From: RDYJ01 sp034931405
GTDB taxonomy: Bacteria > Cyanobacteriota > Cyanobacteriia > Cyanobacteriales > Nostocaceae
Assembly (NCBI RefSeq): GCF_034931405.1
Contig: NZ_JAYGHA010000016.1
Coordinates: forward strand, 71,470 to 135,469
Direction: 5' to 3'
DNA: 64,000 nt
In this document: one piece after another, positions 16,054-25,282 of the stretch
How positions within the stretch are numbered: the stretch's first letter is position 1
Layout of the letters: the number at the start of each line of letters is the position of its first letter
Translations under genes and position numbers: made by a program
Notes under the pieces: model-generated
Databases searched by the model: none
Told to the model about the DNA's origin: nothing
The model's input: the letters and a program-made list of their open reading frames with translations, nothing else

Positions 16054-16944
16054 ATGCTAAATTTTTCAATTATTATCCCAACTTATAACCGTCCCGAAAG
16101 ACTAAAAACCTGTTTAGATTCCCTCACCCATCTTAATTATCCTGGCGATCGCTTTGAGGTCATTATTGTGGATGATGGCAGTGATAACCCCTTAGATAAC
16201 TTAGTCAACCCTTATTATCACCAGCTTAATCTTACTCTAATCCGACAACTCAATGCCGGACCTGCCAAAGCCAGAAATACAGGGGTAAATGCAGCCAAAG
16301 GACAATATTTAGCCTTTACAGATGATGACTGCACCCCTGAGCAAAATTGGCTCTTAGTCCTCGAAAATGCCTTCTCTAAGACACCTAATGCTCTTTTAGG
16401 GGGAAAAACGATGAACGCTCTCCTAGATAATCCCTATTCTACAGCGAGTCAACTACTGATTGATTATCTTTATGATTATTACAACACTAATTCTGCTCAA
16501 GCAACGTTTTTCACGTCTAATAATTTCGCGGTTTCTAGGGAATTATTTAACCAAGTTGGACAATTTGATGTGACTTATCCTTTATCAGCAGCAGAAGATC
16601 GGGAATTTTGCGATCGCTGGTTGCACCAAAGTAACAAAATGATTTATATTCCAGAAGTTACTATTTATCATGCTCATCTACTCACATTAAAAACCTTTTA
16701 CTTTCAGCACTTTAACTATGGTCGCGGTGCATTTTGCTTTCATCAAATCAGAACTCAGCGCACCAATGAACACATCAAAGTTGAACCACTCAAATTTTAT
16801 TTGAATTTACTCAGATATCCCTTTCTGAGCAAGTTAAGTCAATCAGCAATATTAGTAACAATATTATTCCTAATATCACAGTTTGCAAATGTAGCTGGAT
16901 TTTTCTGGGAACAGTGGCATCAATCAGAAAAAGAATTAAAGTGA
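16054..16944 (+). CDS. Family 2 glycosyltransferase
   Basis: A 296-residue GT-A protein. SIIIPTYNRPERL begins the nucleotide-binding domain, VIIVDDGSD and FTDDDCTPE are the metal/donor acidic motifs, and a C-terminal AAEDREFCDRW provides the catalytic ED-type motif. A hydrophobic stretch near the C-terminus (ILVTILFLISQFANVAGFF) suggests membrane attachment. It lies apart from the large glycan cluster, beyond a repeat and gap, on the same strand, so it may or may not belong to it. The nearest gene downstream is the convergent shc. Confidence 0.83.
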   Translation: MLNFSIIIPTYNRPERLKTCLDSLTHLNYPGDRFEVIIVDDGSDNPLDNLVNPYYHQLNLTLIRQLNAGPAKARNTGVNAAKGQYLAFTDDDCTPEQNWLLVLENAFSKTPNALLGGKTMNALLDNPYSTASQLLIDYLYDYYNTNSAQATFFTSNNFAVSRELFNQVGQFDVTYPLSAAEDREFCDRWLHQSNKMIYIPEVTIYHAHLLTLKTFYFQHFNYGRGAFCFHQIRTQRTNEHIKVEPLKFYLNLLRYPFLSKLSQSAILVTILFLISQFANVAGFFWEQWHQSEKELK

Positions 16945-17294
16945 CAAATATAAAGATATACAAGGCAAAAGGCAAGAGGGGAGAGACTTTTAGCGATTTA
17001 ATATTTTGTTACATACTTTGATTTTTTTCTGCCAACTTACTTAGTATAAGTCTGCATTTTCTTCCTGATATCTAATAATAAATTATTTATAGTCGTTAAC
17101 AGATTCATGTCGTTATTAACAAATTCATGTCGCTGTTAACGAATTAGTCTAAGTAGCTGGTTGCAATTAAATATAAAATGTGGGATGGGCATACTTCGAC
17201 TGCGCTCAGTACAAGTCTTGCCCGTCAACAGGCTAGAAGCCTGTTCCACTATCTAACAATTAATTAAGCCTACTTACTTATTCTCAAGCAATTC
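16945..17294. repeat. Intergenic repeats between glycosyltransferase and shc
   Basis: Three degenerate tandem units of about 20 bp (GTCGTTAACAGATTCAT, GTCGTTATTAACAAATTCAT, GTCGCTGTTAACGAATT) lie at 17093-17146. A perfect hairpin AACAGGCT-AGA-AGCCTGTT lies at 17227-17245, between two convergent genes; it has no T-run, so it may be a repeat more than a terminator. No gene seen. Confidence 0.65.
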
Positions 17295-19205
17295 CTATTG
17301 TTTAATCGCTTGATATTTTCCCAACGCCATTAAAGGAAAATATTGCTGATAGAGGTGATATTTAAGATAAAAATGACAAGGAAAACCAGTTCCTGTAAAG
17401 TATGATTCATCCCAAGTACCATCTGATTTTTGAGTTTCTAACAGGTAATTAATTCCTTTTTCAATACTATCCAAAGACATTTTCCCAGTTGCTTCACCTG
17501 CTGCTATTAACCCAATTAATGCCCATGCTGTTTGTGATGCGGTGCTGTCTCCTTTTCCTTTCAAACTGGAATCATTGTAACTAAAACAAGTTTCTCCCCA
17601 ACCACCATCAAGGTTTTGAACTTTGACTAACCAAGCAGCACCTTGTTCTATATGAGGGCGATATTTTTGGGGATTTATTAAAGCTAAAGCGGATAAAACG
17701 CCACTAGTTCCATAAATGTAATTTACCCCCCAACGTCCAAACCAACAACCTTCTTTTTCTTGTTCATGGAGAAGATAATCAAGGGATTTTTTTAATTTAT
17801 TTGGTTGAATTGATAAGTTACAAGCACCCAACATTTCTATGACTCTAGCGGTGACATCGACCGTATTTGGATCAATCATGGCTTTTAAATCGCCATAAGG
17901 TACAGAATTCAGCCATTCTTGATCATTATCAATATCAAAAGCTGCCCAGCCTCCTGGTTGACATTGCATTGATGCTATCCAATTTAAAGCTCTTTTTATA
18001 GCTTGTTTTTTCAGATTTTCATTGGGCAATTTTGCTTGATGTAAAGCCATGACAACTACAGCAGAATCATCCACATCTGGATAGAAACGATTGTCAAATT
18101 CAAACGCCCATGCGCCGGGTTTTCCTTGCTTATTTTTTACGTTCCAATCACCATAATCAAGGATTTGTTTTTCTATTAACCATTCTCCAGCTTTGACAAT
18201 TACAGGATTATCTGCTGGAAAACCTGAATCAATTAAGGCGCGAATTGCCCAGGCTGTATCCCATACGGGAGATACACAAGGTTGAACGCAGTAACTATTT
18301 TCTGTTTCAATGGCAAAATTATCAACTGCTTTTAAACCTCTATATATAATCGGGTCGTTAGCGTCGTAATCTAAACATTTTAAAGCCAAGAGAGAATTTA
18401 ACATAGCAGGAATAATTCCCCCCCAATCTCCTGTAGCTTCTTGTCGTTCTAAAATCCATTTTTCTGCGGCTTTGATACCTTCATTTCTGAAAGGTACAAA
18501 ATTCAAACTTTCTGCTAGTTTAAATCCGTCATCTAGGATATTAAATATATCCGACCAATCACCATTTTTTGGTAATTCCCATTTGACGTTATTCACACCT
18601 TCGGTATATAATTCATCTAAATTGATGGGGTTGTCAATTTTAAAGATAGGTTTACGATCAAAGACTATTAATAATGGCACTGTGCTAGAACGCGCCCAGC
18701 TAGAAAGTTCATAAATATTGATGGGAAAATTAGCAGGTAATAGCATTACCCAAGGTGGTAATGAAGGAAGTCCGCGCCAATTGTAACAACCAATTAAGGC
18801 TAGATGTAATTTGGTGAAAATGCGGGTTTTGCTAATTCCACCTTTTTGAAGAATTAAAGATTTAGCTTTTATTAATGCGGGATCTATTGCGGGTACACCT
18901 AACAATCTCAAAGCCATGTAAGCTTCGACTGTTGTGTTTAGTTCTCCACCATCACCATAAAAAAGTTCCCAACCTCCATGTTCTCGTTGTTGCGATCGCA
19001 GATATGCTTCAATTTTATGCAAAGGTCGAGTTTTGTCTGTTCCCCAAATTTTATGCAGCAGTACAGCTTCGGACGTGATGGTAACATTTGATTCTAATTC
19101 CGCCCACCAGTAACCGCCTGGTTTTTGAATTGACAGCAGATGTTTTTGACTGGCTGCAATCGCTTCTGTAATTTGCTTGACTTTGCCCCTGTCTTGTGTT
19201 TGCAT
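17295..19205 (-). CDS. shc: Squalene-hopene cyclase
   Basis: The 636-residue protein has the catalytic DxDD motif in YPDVDDSAVV (D377, D379, D380), the acid that protonates squalene, and multiple QW repeats (QxxGGW types such as QCQPGGWAAFD, QKSDGTWDE). It converts squalene to hopene at the membrane, giving hopanoids. Length is typical for bacterial cyclases (630-680). The divergent neighbour is the hopene-associated glycosyltransferase hpnB, 111 bases away, so the two probably share a promoter region. The in-frame ATG at 19205 is used; nothing upstream in frame looks conserved. Confidence 0.95.
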   Translation of the reverse strand: MQTQDRGKVKQITEAIAASQKHLLSIQKPGGYWWAELESNVTITSEAVLLHKIWGTDKTRPLHKIEAYLRSQQREHGGWELFYGDGGELNTTVEAYMALRLLGVPAIDPALIKAKSLILQKGGISKTRIFTKLHLALIGCYNWRGLPSLPPWVMLLPANFPINIYELSSWARSSTVPLLIVFDRKPIFKIDNPINLDELYTEGVNNVKWELPKNGDWSDIFNILDDGFKLAESLNFVPFRNEGIKAAEKWILERQEATGDWGGIIPAMLNSLLALKCLDYDANDPIIYRGLKAVDNFAIETENSYCVQPCVSPVWDTAWAIRALIDSGFPADNPVIVKAGEWLIEKQILDYGDWNVKNKQGKPGAWAFEFDNRFYPDVDDSAVVVMALHQAKLPNENLKKQAIKRALNWIASMQCQPGGWAAFDIDNDQEWLNSVPYGDLKAMIDPNTVDVTARVIEMLGACNLSIQPNKLKKSLDYLLHEQEKEGCWFGRWGVNYIYGTSGVLSALALINPQKYRPHIEQGAAWLVKVQNLDGGWGETCFSYNDSSLKGKGDSTASQTAWALIGLIAAGEATGKMSLDSIEKGINYLLETQKSDGTWDESYFTGTGFPCHFYLKYHLYQQYFPLMALGKYQAIKQ

Positions 19206-19319
19206 AAAATACGCACCTCAGCACCAATAGTTAATAACATAACCTTGGGAAAAGAATATTGTTTCCCAAAATCAACAAACAATGTATTCTGTCTGAATTA
19301 CTGAGAATTTGCAAGAGTG

Positions 19320-20501
19320 ATGGTAGAAATTTTATTGAGTTTGATGGTTTTATCTTTAACAATTTGGTTATTTTTACTGTTGTTTTGGGGGCAATTTTGG
19401 CGGGTAGATCAGCAGTTAAAAACTGCACAAAATAAGTTAAAATCTTTACCTACGGTGTGTGTTGTAGTTCCAGCGCGGAATGAGGCTGATGTTATTCCTA
19501 TTAGTTTGCGATCGCTGCTTCTTCAAGACTATCCTGGTAATTTCCAAGTGTTTTTGGTGGATGATCAAAGTACGGATGGTACAGCCAATTTTGCCCAAGG
19601 GGTAGCTTACGCAGTAGACAAACTTCCACAATTGCATATTGTCTATAGTGCAGATTTGCCGGTTGGTTGGACTGGTAAACTTTGGGCGATGGAACAAGGT
19701 ATAAAAGCTGCTTTAAAGACGTTTCATGAAACGTCTTTACAATTACCCGATTATTTTTTACTAACCGACGCAGATATAGAACATGATATTAGTAACTTGC
19801 ATAGATTAGTTGCTAAAGCTGAAGCCGAGAATTTAGATTTAGTATCAATTATGGTCAAGTTGCGGTGTCAAAGTTTTTGGGAACAATTGTTAATACCTGC
19901 GTTCGTTTTTTTCTTCCAAAAACTCTATCCTTTTCGTTGGGTAAATAACCATAAAAAAGCCACTGCGGCCGCTGCTGGTGGTTGTATTTTAATTAGTAGA
20001 GAAATGCTTCAGAAAATTGGTGGACTACAAATAATTCGCCAAGCTTTAATTGATGATTGTTCTTTAGCCAAAACTGTTAAATCTCATCAAGGAAAAATTT
20101 GGTTAGGATTAGATGCTTTAACCTATAGTTTACGTCCTTATGATTCCCTAGAAACTATTTGGAATATGGTAGCCCGTAGCGCCTACACACAACTAAATTA
20201 TTCTCCTTTGTTGTTAGGAGGAAGTGTCTTAGGCATGATTTTAGTTTATATGCTGCCACCGTTAGGAATTATCTTAGGTTTAGTGATGGAAAATTTACCC
20301 ATTACTATCATCAGTTTATGTACTTGGCTATTAATGACAGTAGCATATTTTCCCATTATTCGCTTTTATAAATCTCCCCTTTGGTTAGCATTTTGTTTAC
20401 CTATAATTGCTTTTTTATATACTTTAATGACTTTAGATTCTGCTAACCGTCACAGACAAGGACGCGGAGGTGCTTGGAAAGGCAGAGTTTATGAAAACTA
20501 G
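19320..20501 (+). CDS. hpnB: Hopene-associated glycosyltransferase HpnB
   Basis: A 393-residue family 2 glycosyltransferase with an N-terminal membrane helix, VCVVVPARNEADVIPISL, VFLVDDQSTDGT, FLLTDADIEHD, and then several C-terminal hydrophobic helices. The pattern and the divergent arrangement with shc match the HpnB protein found next to squalene-hopene cyclase genes in many bacteria. It probably acts on a hopanoid or its head group at the membrane, though HpnB's exact reaction is not settled. A GTG at 19317 immediately precedes the ATG; the ATG at 19320 is preferred. Confidence 0.85.
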   Translation: MVEILLSLMVLSLTIWLFLLLFWGQFWRVDQQLKTAQNKLKSLPTVCVVVPARNEADVIPISLRSLLLQDYPGNFQVFLVDDQSTDGTANFAQGVAYAVDKLPQLHIVYSADLPVGWTGKLWAMEQGIKAALKTFHETSLQLPDYFLLTDADIEHDISNLHRLVAKAEAENLDLVSIMVKLRCQSFWEQLLIPAFVFFFQKLYPFRWVNNHKKATAAAAGGCILISREMLQKIGGLQIIRQALIDDCSLAKTVKSHQGKIWLGLDALTYSLRPYDSLETIWNMVARSAYTQLNYSPLLLGGSVLGMILVYMLPPLGIILGLVMENLPITIISLCTWLLMTVAYFPIIRFYKSPLWLAFCLPIIAFLYTLMTLDSANRHRQGRGGAWKGRVYEN

Positions 20502-20595
20502 AATTATTACAAGATAGTTCTTCCTTATCGATTCCATGATAACAAATTTAAAATCAAAAGTCAACACCTAAAACTCTCTTTAAGCTACAATTTAA

Positions 20596-20623
20596 ATCCC
20601 CAACTTTTTCAAGAAATCGGGGA
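20596..20623. terminator. Imperfect hairpin between convergent genes
   Basis: ATCCCCAAC followed by TTTTTCAAGAAA and then TCGGGGAT folds into an imperfect stem between hpnB (plus) and the small lipoprotein gene (minus). It resembles the dispersed GTCGGGGATC palindrome seen at 52163, 60189 and 62707. It could serve as a bidirectional terminator, but no strong T-run follows it. Confidence 0.35.
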
Positions 20624-20636
20624 TATGATGTACTCA

Positions 20637-21041
20637 TTAAAGAATCAGATAACTATGCCAAATTGACGGAGTATTGTTATCAGTTTTTTCAGGTAGTAAT
20701 AAGTGCCAACTCTTACCTTCTTGTTGAATTTGCAAATAAATTTCAAAGGGTTTGTGTAGCTGAGTGATTTGTTTTTTGGATAATTTGGCAGTTAAATCAT
20801 AACTTCCTTGTACACGGTAAGCGGGTAAATTTTCAATGGTTAAAGGCTGTTGCTGAGTAATTGCTATTCGCTTAATATCGAAATTTTGAAAATCTAAATC
20901 TAGCTTTTGCTGAAGTTCCTGTTTGCTTTGTTCTAGCTGAATAGTTATTGCTTTTTCGACTAACTCATAAGTTGGTAGCAATGCAATACTATTACAAGCC
21001 GTTAATAATACCAAAATTCCTATTAAAAAAAAGCGAACCAT
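20637..21041 (-). CDS. Small predicted lipoprotein of unknown function
   Basis: A 134-residue protein with a lipoprotein signal peptide: a basic start, a hydrophobic run (FFLIGILVLLTAC) and a lipobox with Cys16. The mature part has two beta-rich stretches (FDIKRIAITQQQPLTIENLPAYRVQGSYDLTAKL, then FEIYLQIQQEGKSWHLLLPE). I do not recognise a named family. It is probably anchored at the plasma or outer membrane, facing the periplasm. It converges on hpnB, with no operon partner visible. Confidence 0.65.
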   Translation of the reverse strand: MVRFFLIGILVLLTACNSIALLPTYELVEKAITIQLEQSKQELQQKLDLDFQNFDIKRIAITQQQPLTIENLPAYRVQGSYDLTAKLSKKQITQLHKPFEIYLQIQQEGKSWHLLLPEKTDNNTPSIWHSYLIL

Positions 21042-21529
21042 ATCTTTTGTATACTACTCTTTACCAACAGTATAGCGGTATATGTTTTCATTTTTTATAG
21101 TCACAAGATCAAAACATAAAACTTTACAAGCAGATTAGCAATGTATTAAAAAACTAAATTCACACCAAAAAATCATTTTAAGCTTAAATTAAAACAATAA
21201 CAATATTTTTATTATATTAAACCAATAACACTAGTAAATGTCATGAAAAAATTATAGAATACTAAATAAAGTCAAAAAAATATATCTTTAGAAAGAATAT
21301 TAAAAGAAATATTAATGGTTATCATCTTATAAATTAAAGTTGAGAAAAAATATAGCCAATCCCAAAAAAATCTTGATTGGGCAATAAGCTAAACTTTAGT
21401 TTTTCTGCTAGTAGTCTAGTAGTATTGACTATTTTTCTAAAATCGGTAGTTGTAGATTTCTGAAATTCAAAGTCTCATTAGTGTTGACTTAGTTGTACTT
21501 GAATAAAATTGAAATAAGAAGAAAACCTC
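21042..21529. other. AT-rich intergenic region
   Basis: About 490 bases of low-GC sequence between a minus-strand lipoprotein gene and a plus-strand oxygenase gene. It must hold both promoters. I see no gene, tandem repeat or clear hairpin in it. Confidence 0.5.
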
Positions 21530-22411
21530 ATGTATAGTTATCTTTTGCAAAAAACAAAAAACAAAATATTACAAATAATTAATACAATTCCCTATGTACG
21601 ATATCAAGCTGAACTTAATTATCAAGCGGAAGTAGAAAAATATATTCCCCATCTAGCAAGTATTTCCAAAAATGATCAAGAAATAGTTGAGAAAATTAGA
21701 CAGGAAGGAGTTTTCATAACTTCCTTAGCAGATTTAGGAATTGCATCTACTCCTAAATTTATACAAGCTGCACAAAATCTGATTCCCCAGATTCCCACCT
21801 CTGCTTCAGAGGATAATCAGGAATTTGTTATTCATGCTAGTTCTCAGCAAATTATGGCATACCCAATCATTTTTTTGTGGGGTTTAGAAAAAAGACTAAT
21901 AAATATAATCGAGAATTTTTTTGGTTTACCAGTAGCCTATCATGGTGTATATTTTCGCCGAGATATTGCTAATAAATTAGAAAAAGGATCAAGAGTATGG
22001 CATATAGATAAAGAAGCAAGAAAGATATTAAAAATCATAGTTTATTTACATGATATTGATGAAAGCCAGGGACCTTTTCAATATATTCATCCTGCTTTAA
22101 GTTCAGAAATATCTAAATCCCTTAGATATAAATCTGGGTACATTTGTGATCAAATTATGCAAAAAGTAACACATTGTAGTAATTATAAATCGTGTATAGG
22201 TCTTGCTGGTACAGTGGTTTTTGCTGCTACTCATAGTATATTTCATCGTGGCAAGATACCTGTAACTTCAGATAGATTTTCTATCTTTTTCGATTACACA
22301 CCAAGACTCAAAGAACATTCATTTTATAGTGCGTCATCTTTACAAGATAAAGATTTGGCTTTACTAGCGAAAAATCTGCCTGAAGCCCAAAAAAAGTGTA
22401 TTTTTAGGTAA
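21530..22411 (+). CDS. Phytanoyl-CoA dioxygenase-like Fe(II)/2-oxoglutarate oxygenase
   Basis: A 293-residue protein with the non-haem iron facial triad of the phytanoyl-CoA dioxygenase family. H158-x-D160 is in VWHIDKEA, the distal His239 is in SIFHRG, and an arginine follows in SDRFSIFFDY for 2-oxoglutarate. The central strand IIVYLHDIDESQGPFQYIHP is typical of the fold. It would hydroxylate a small molecule or lipid. It stands alone between AT-rich intergenic regions, so neighbours do not reveal the substrate. The ATG at 21530 has AGAAGAAAACC upstream, a weak ribosome site. Confidence 0.75.
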   Translation: MYSYLLQKTKNKILQIINTIPYVRYQAELNYQAEVEKYIPHLASISKNDQEIVEKIRQEGVFITSLADLGIASTPKFIQAAQNLIPQIPTSASEDNQEFVIHASSQQIMAYPIIFLWGLEKRLINIIENFFGLPVAYHGVYFRRDIANKLEKGSRVWHIDKEARKILKIIVYLHDIDESQGPFQYIHPALSSEISKSLRYKSGYICDQIMQKVTHCSNYKSCIGLAGTVVFAATHSIFHRGKIPVTSDRFSIFFDYTPRLKEHSFYSASSLQDKDLALLAKNLPEAQKKCIFR

Positions 22412-22502
22412 AAATGTAAGCATTCAGCTAATTTTGTCAACACCTTCAATCGCTGGTAACGGAGTTTTTTTATTATCAAATTTGGCTAATTTTGTTACCA
22501 TT

Positions 22503-22594
22503 AGGACTTACGAAAGATTGAACTCAAAACCTGATTATTGCGTAGGGGTAATTCATGAATTACCCCTACTTCCGTCCTGTTTTGCGTAAGTCCT
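22503..22594. repeat. Palindromic MITE-like element with AGGACTTACG ends
   Basis: The ends AGGACTTACG (22503-22512) and CGTAAGTCCT (22585-22594) are perfect inverted repeats. The middle holds a perfect 28-bp palindrome at 22542-22569 (half-site GTAGGGGTAATTCA). This type of element is widespread in filamentous cyanobacteria. It has no coding capacity. The remaining intergenic sequence from 22412 to 23020 shows no gene. Confidence 0.75.
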
Positions 22595-23020
22595 GACCAT
22601 TATAAAAAATAATTACCATTGATAGTCACCATATTCTGATAAAATAATAAATTGAATAAATTGAATAAATTCTAAACTTTCAACCCAGCCCAGAAAAAAT
22701 CAAAGCATATCAAGTTGAATAAATCCGTGAAGCATCATACAAAATCAGCCTTTAATTTTTTATACTGTTGCCAATAGTCTTAATTTACTTTTTTAAAATT
22801 GAGCCTTTATACAAGAATAGCATAAATCATAACTTAGTAATTGTAATATTTGCTTGTTTTTAAAATATTAAATTCGTAATCAACTTGGCTTTTTATAGTC
22901 GTCAATTTATAGTAATTATTGACGAAGGGGAATAACTTGCTTTTGCAAAATTTTGCTTTACAAAGGTTTGAAAAATTCAGACTGTGAAAAAAGATTATGA
23001 TTTTTAAGGATAAAAGTCTG

Positions 23021-24439
23021 ATGAAATTTGATATTCCTGAAAATTTGTACTCACAAAATAAACTCAATATTACATCTATTTCCCCAGTCGATACCTTTCA
23101 AACATCGGTTGACAGTAGCTTAAGTTGGGGTAGTCATAGTAGCTCACTGCAAGATGAAAATAGTCAGCCTATTGCTACCATAAACAACTATAACTCTAAC
23201 AATGGTTATGGCTTAGTCAATGCAGGAACAGCAGTTAGTAACGCCGCTGGTGAAAGTCCCTATCCAGATGCTCCTAAGTTGGGTGGAAATAATTGGGGTG
23301 CAGATATGGTAAATGCTCCTACAGCTTGGCAAAATGGACATACAGGTCAGGGAATTATTGTGGCTGTACTAGATACTGGAGTTGACTATAACCACAACGA
23401 TTTAAATAATAATATTTGGATTAATACTAAAGAGATTGCAGGTAATGGAATAGATGATGATGGTAATGGTTATATTGATGATTCTCAAGGTTGGAATTTT
23501 GATGGTAACAACAATAATGTTTTAGATAATAATGGCCATGGAACTCATGTTTCTGGGACTATTGCAGCAGAAAATAATGGTAGTGGTGTAACTGGAATTG
23601 CTTATGATTCTCAGATTATGGCAGTTAAAGTTTTAGATGAAAATGGTTCTGGTTCTTACTCAAATATCGCTAATGGTATTCGTTACGCTGTAGATAATGG
23701 TGCTAATGTAATTAACCTCAGCTTAGGAGGTAATTCTTCTAATAATACTCTCAAATCAGCTATTGAATATGCCAGCAGTAACGGTGTAATTGTTGTTATG
23801 GCCGCAGGTAACGATGGCGGTTCTACACCATCCTATCCAGCCCGTTATGCTTATGATTCAGGAATTGCTGTTGGGGCAGTAAATAAAAATAATCAATTGA
23901 CTAATTTTTCTAACCGTTCTGGTTCTCAAGAAATTAAATATGTCACTGCTCCAGGTGAGGATATTTACTCTACAGTTCCCAATAATCAATATGCTACTTA
24001 CAGTGGCACTTCTATGGCCGCTCCCCATGTTGCTGGGGTTGTGGCGCTGATGCTTAGTGCTAATCCTAATCTGACAGAAAGCCAAGTGCGGGATATTATT
24101 ACAAGTACGGCTGAAAATGACACAAATCCTCAACAGCCTAGTCAGCCGACAAATCCTATGCCTTCTCTGCCGTTTCCATTTCCTATTATTGATTTACCTT
24201 TCAATCTGATTGATATAGGCTCACAATTTCCTGTTGATATCGGTTCACAATTTCCGATAAGTTTCCAAGCACAATCAACTATTTCTTTACCACCAATTGT
24301 GTTATCTGTTGGTGAAAACAATTTAGAATTACAGTTTGGTGATTTTGCTTCTAAAACTTCTAATGTAGAGGAATTTAGTTACGACAATGATAGATGGGAA
24401 TTGCGTTACTATGACAGCAATTTAACTAACTATAGGGAT
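23021..24439 (+). CDS. Subtilisin-like serine protease (S8), C-terminus lost in an assembly gap
   Basis: The catalytic triad is complete: Asp126 in VAVLDTGVDYNHNDL, His181 in NGHGTHVSGTIAA, Ser339 in SGTSMAAPHVAG, plus the oxyanion Asn272 in AAGND (numbered from ATG 22997). Asp/Asn-rich loops (GNGIDDDGNGYIDD) suggest calcium binding, as in cyanobacterial calcium-dependent proteases such as PrcA. I prefer ATG 23021, which has AAGGAT upstream, over 22997. No classical signal peptide is seen. After about residue 420 the protein is a low-complexity linker and then enters a run of N at 24440. The sequence after the gap is a repeat shared with 51530, so the true C-terminus is unknown. Confidence 0.85.
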
Positions 24440-24566
24440 NNNNNNNNNNNNNNNNNNNNNNNNNNNNNNNNNNNNNNNNNNNNNNNNNNNNNNNNNNNNN
24501 NNNNNNNNNNNNNNNNNNNNNNNNGATTTTTTCAAAATTCAAATATGAGTCCTATATTCAATTACT
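24430..24566. repeat. Assembly gap inside a dispersed repeat (copy 1)
   Basis: The N run 24440-24524 is flanked by CTATAGGGAT on the left and GATTTTTTCAAAATTCAAAT followed by ATGAGTC on the right. Exactly the same flanks surround the N run at 51431-51529. A repeat family too similar for the assembler to resolve is the simplest explanation. It interrupts the subtilase gene. Confidence 0.75.
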
Positions 24567-24581
24567 GAAGATACTGATATC

Positions 24582-24731
24582 TGGAGTTTAGACTAAATTT
24601 TTCTTTGTAAGCTTTAAACCCTTGCTATATAAAGCTTACATTTTACAGAAAATCAAGGGAATAGTAAAATTTCAAATCATATCCTAGAAGGAGTTTTAGC
24701 GATTTGGTAGCGAAATTTAGTCTAAACTCCA
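24582..24731. repeat. MITE-like element with 19-bp perfect terminal inverted repeats
   Basis: The left end TGGAGTTTAGACTAAATTT (24582-24600) is the exact reverse complement of the right end at 24713-24731. Inside, a second inverted pair TGTAAGCTTT / AAAGCTTACA (24606-24640) forms a nested hairpin. It is about 150 bp long and non-coding, and lies just downstream of the interrupted subtilase and before a convergent small gene. Confidence 0.7.
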
Positions 24732-24747
24732 ATTAGGTTGAATCTAC

Positions 24748-25047
24748 TTATTTGAGTTTAGCAACAGCACCTTCAAAAGCTGTATTTAGTTCTTTCCAAG
24801 CTTTTTCAAAGCCAACTTGCATTTCTGCCCAAGCTTCTTCACCGGCTTGTTGTAATTCTGCTAACTTGGTTTGAGCAACATCACGCTTGGTATATATTTC
24901 TTCCAATTTATTGTTATACTCAATTGCCGTATCTGCTTTTGCTTGGCTGGCTTTGGCTTTTAATTCATCTATCTGAGCATTAAATTTATCTAGTTGTGCT
25001 TTGACTTTATCTTGATAAACTTGTCTTTTGTCATTCTGAACTGTCAT
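24748..25047 (-). CDS. Small coiled-coil protein, conserved hypothetical
   Basis: A 99-residue, highly charged, almost entirely helical protein (KVKAQLDKFNAQIDELKAKA... then KLAELQQAGEEAWAEMQ). Heptad spacing of Leu, Ile and Ala predicts a coiled coil, and there is no signal peptide or membrane helix. Similar short coiled-coil proteins occur widely in cyanobacteria, but I know no function. The frame has a normal ATG start at 25047 and lies alone, about 235 bases from the vWA lipoprotein gene on the same strand. Confidence 0.7.
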   Translation of the reverse strand: MTVQNDKRQVYQDKVKAQLDKFNAQIDELKAKASQAKADTAIEYNNKLEEIYTKRDVAQTKLAELQQAGEEAWAEMQVGFEKAWKELNTAFEGAVAKLK

Positions 25048-25282
25048 AAGCTAACCTGCAATGAATAGATTCTGCAAAATGATGAGATTTGTTTTATCAA
25101 TTAATCATCACTCACACCATCATTTTAGCAATTATCATCCTGATGACAATCAACCGATAGATGTAAATATAGTAGATATAGGTTAATCAAACTATCTCTA
25201 AAGGAATAGAATTTTCAAAATTACTGTTGCCACATCTTCAGAGGGAAGGAATTCAAGATGATTAATCATCAGGCTTAATAAT

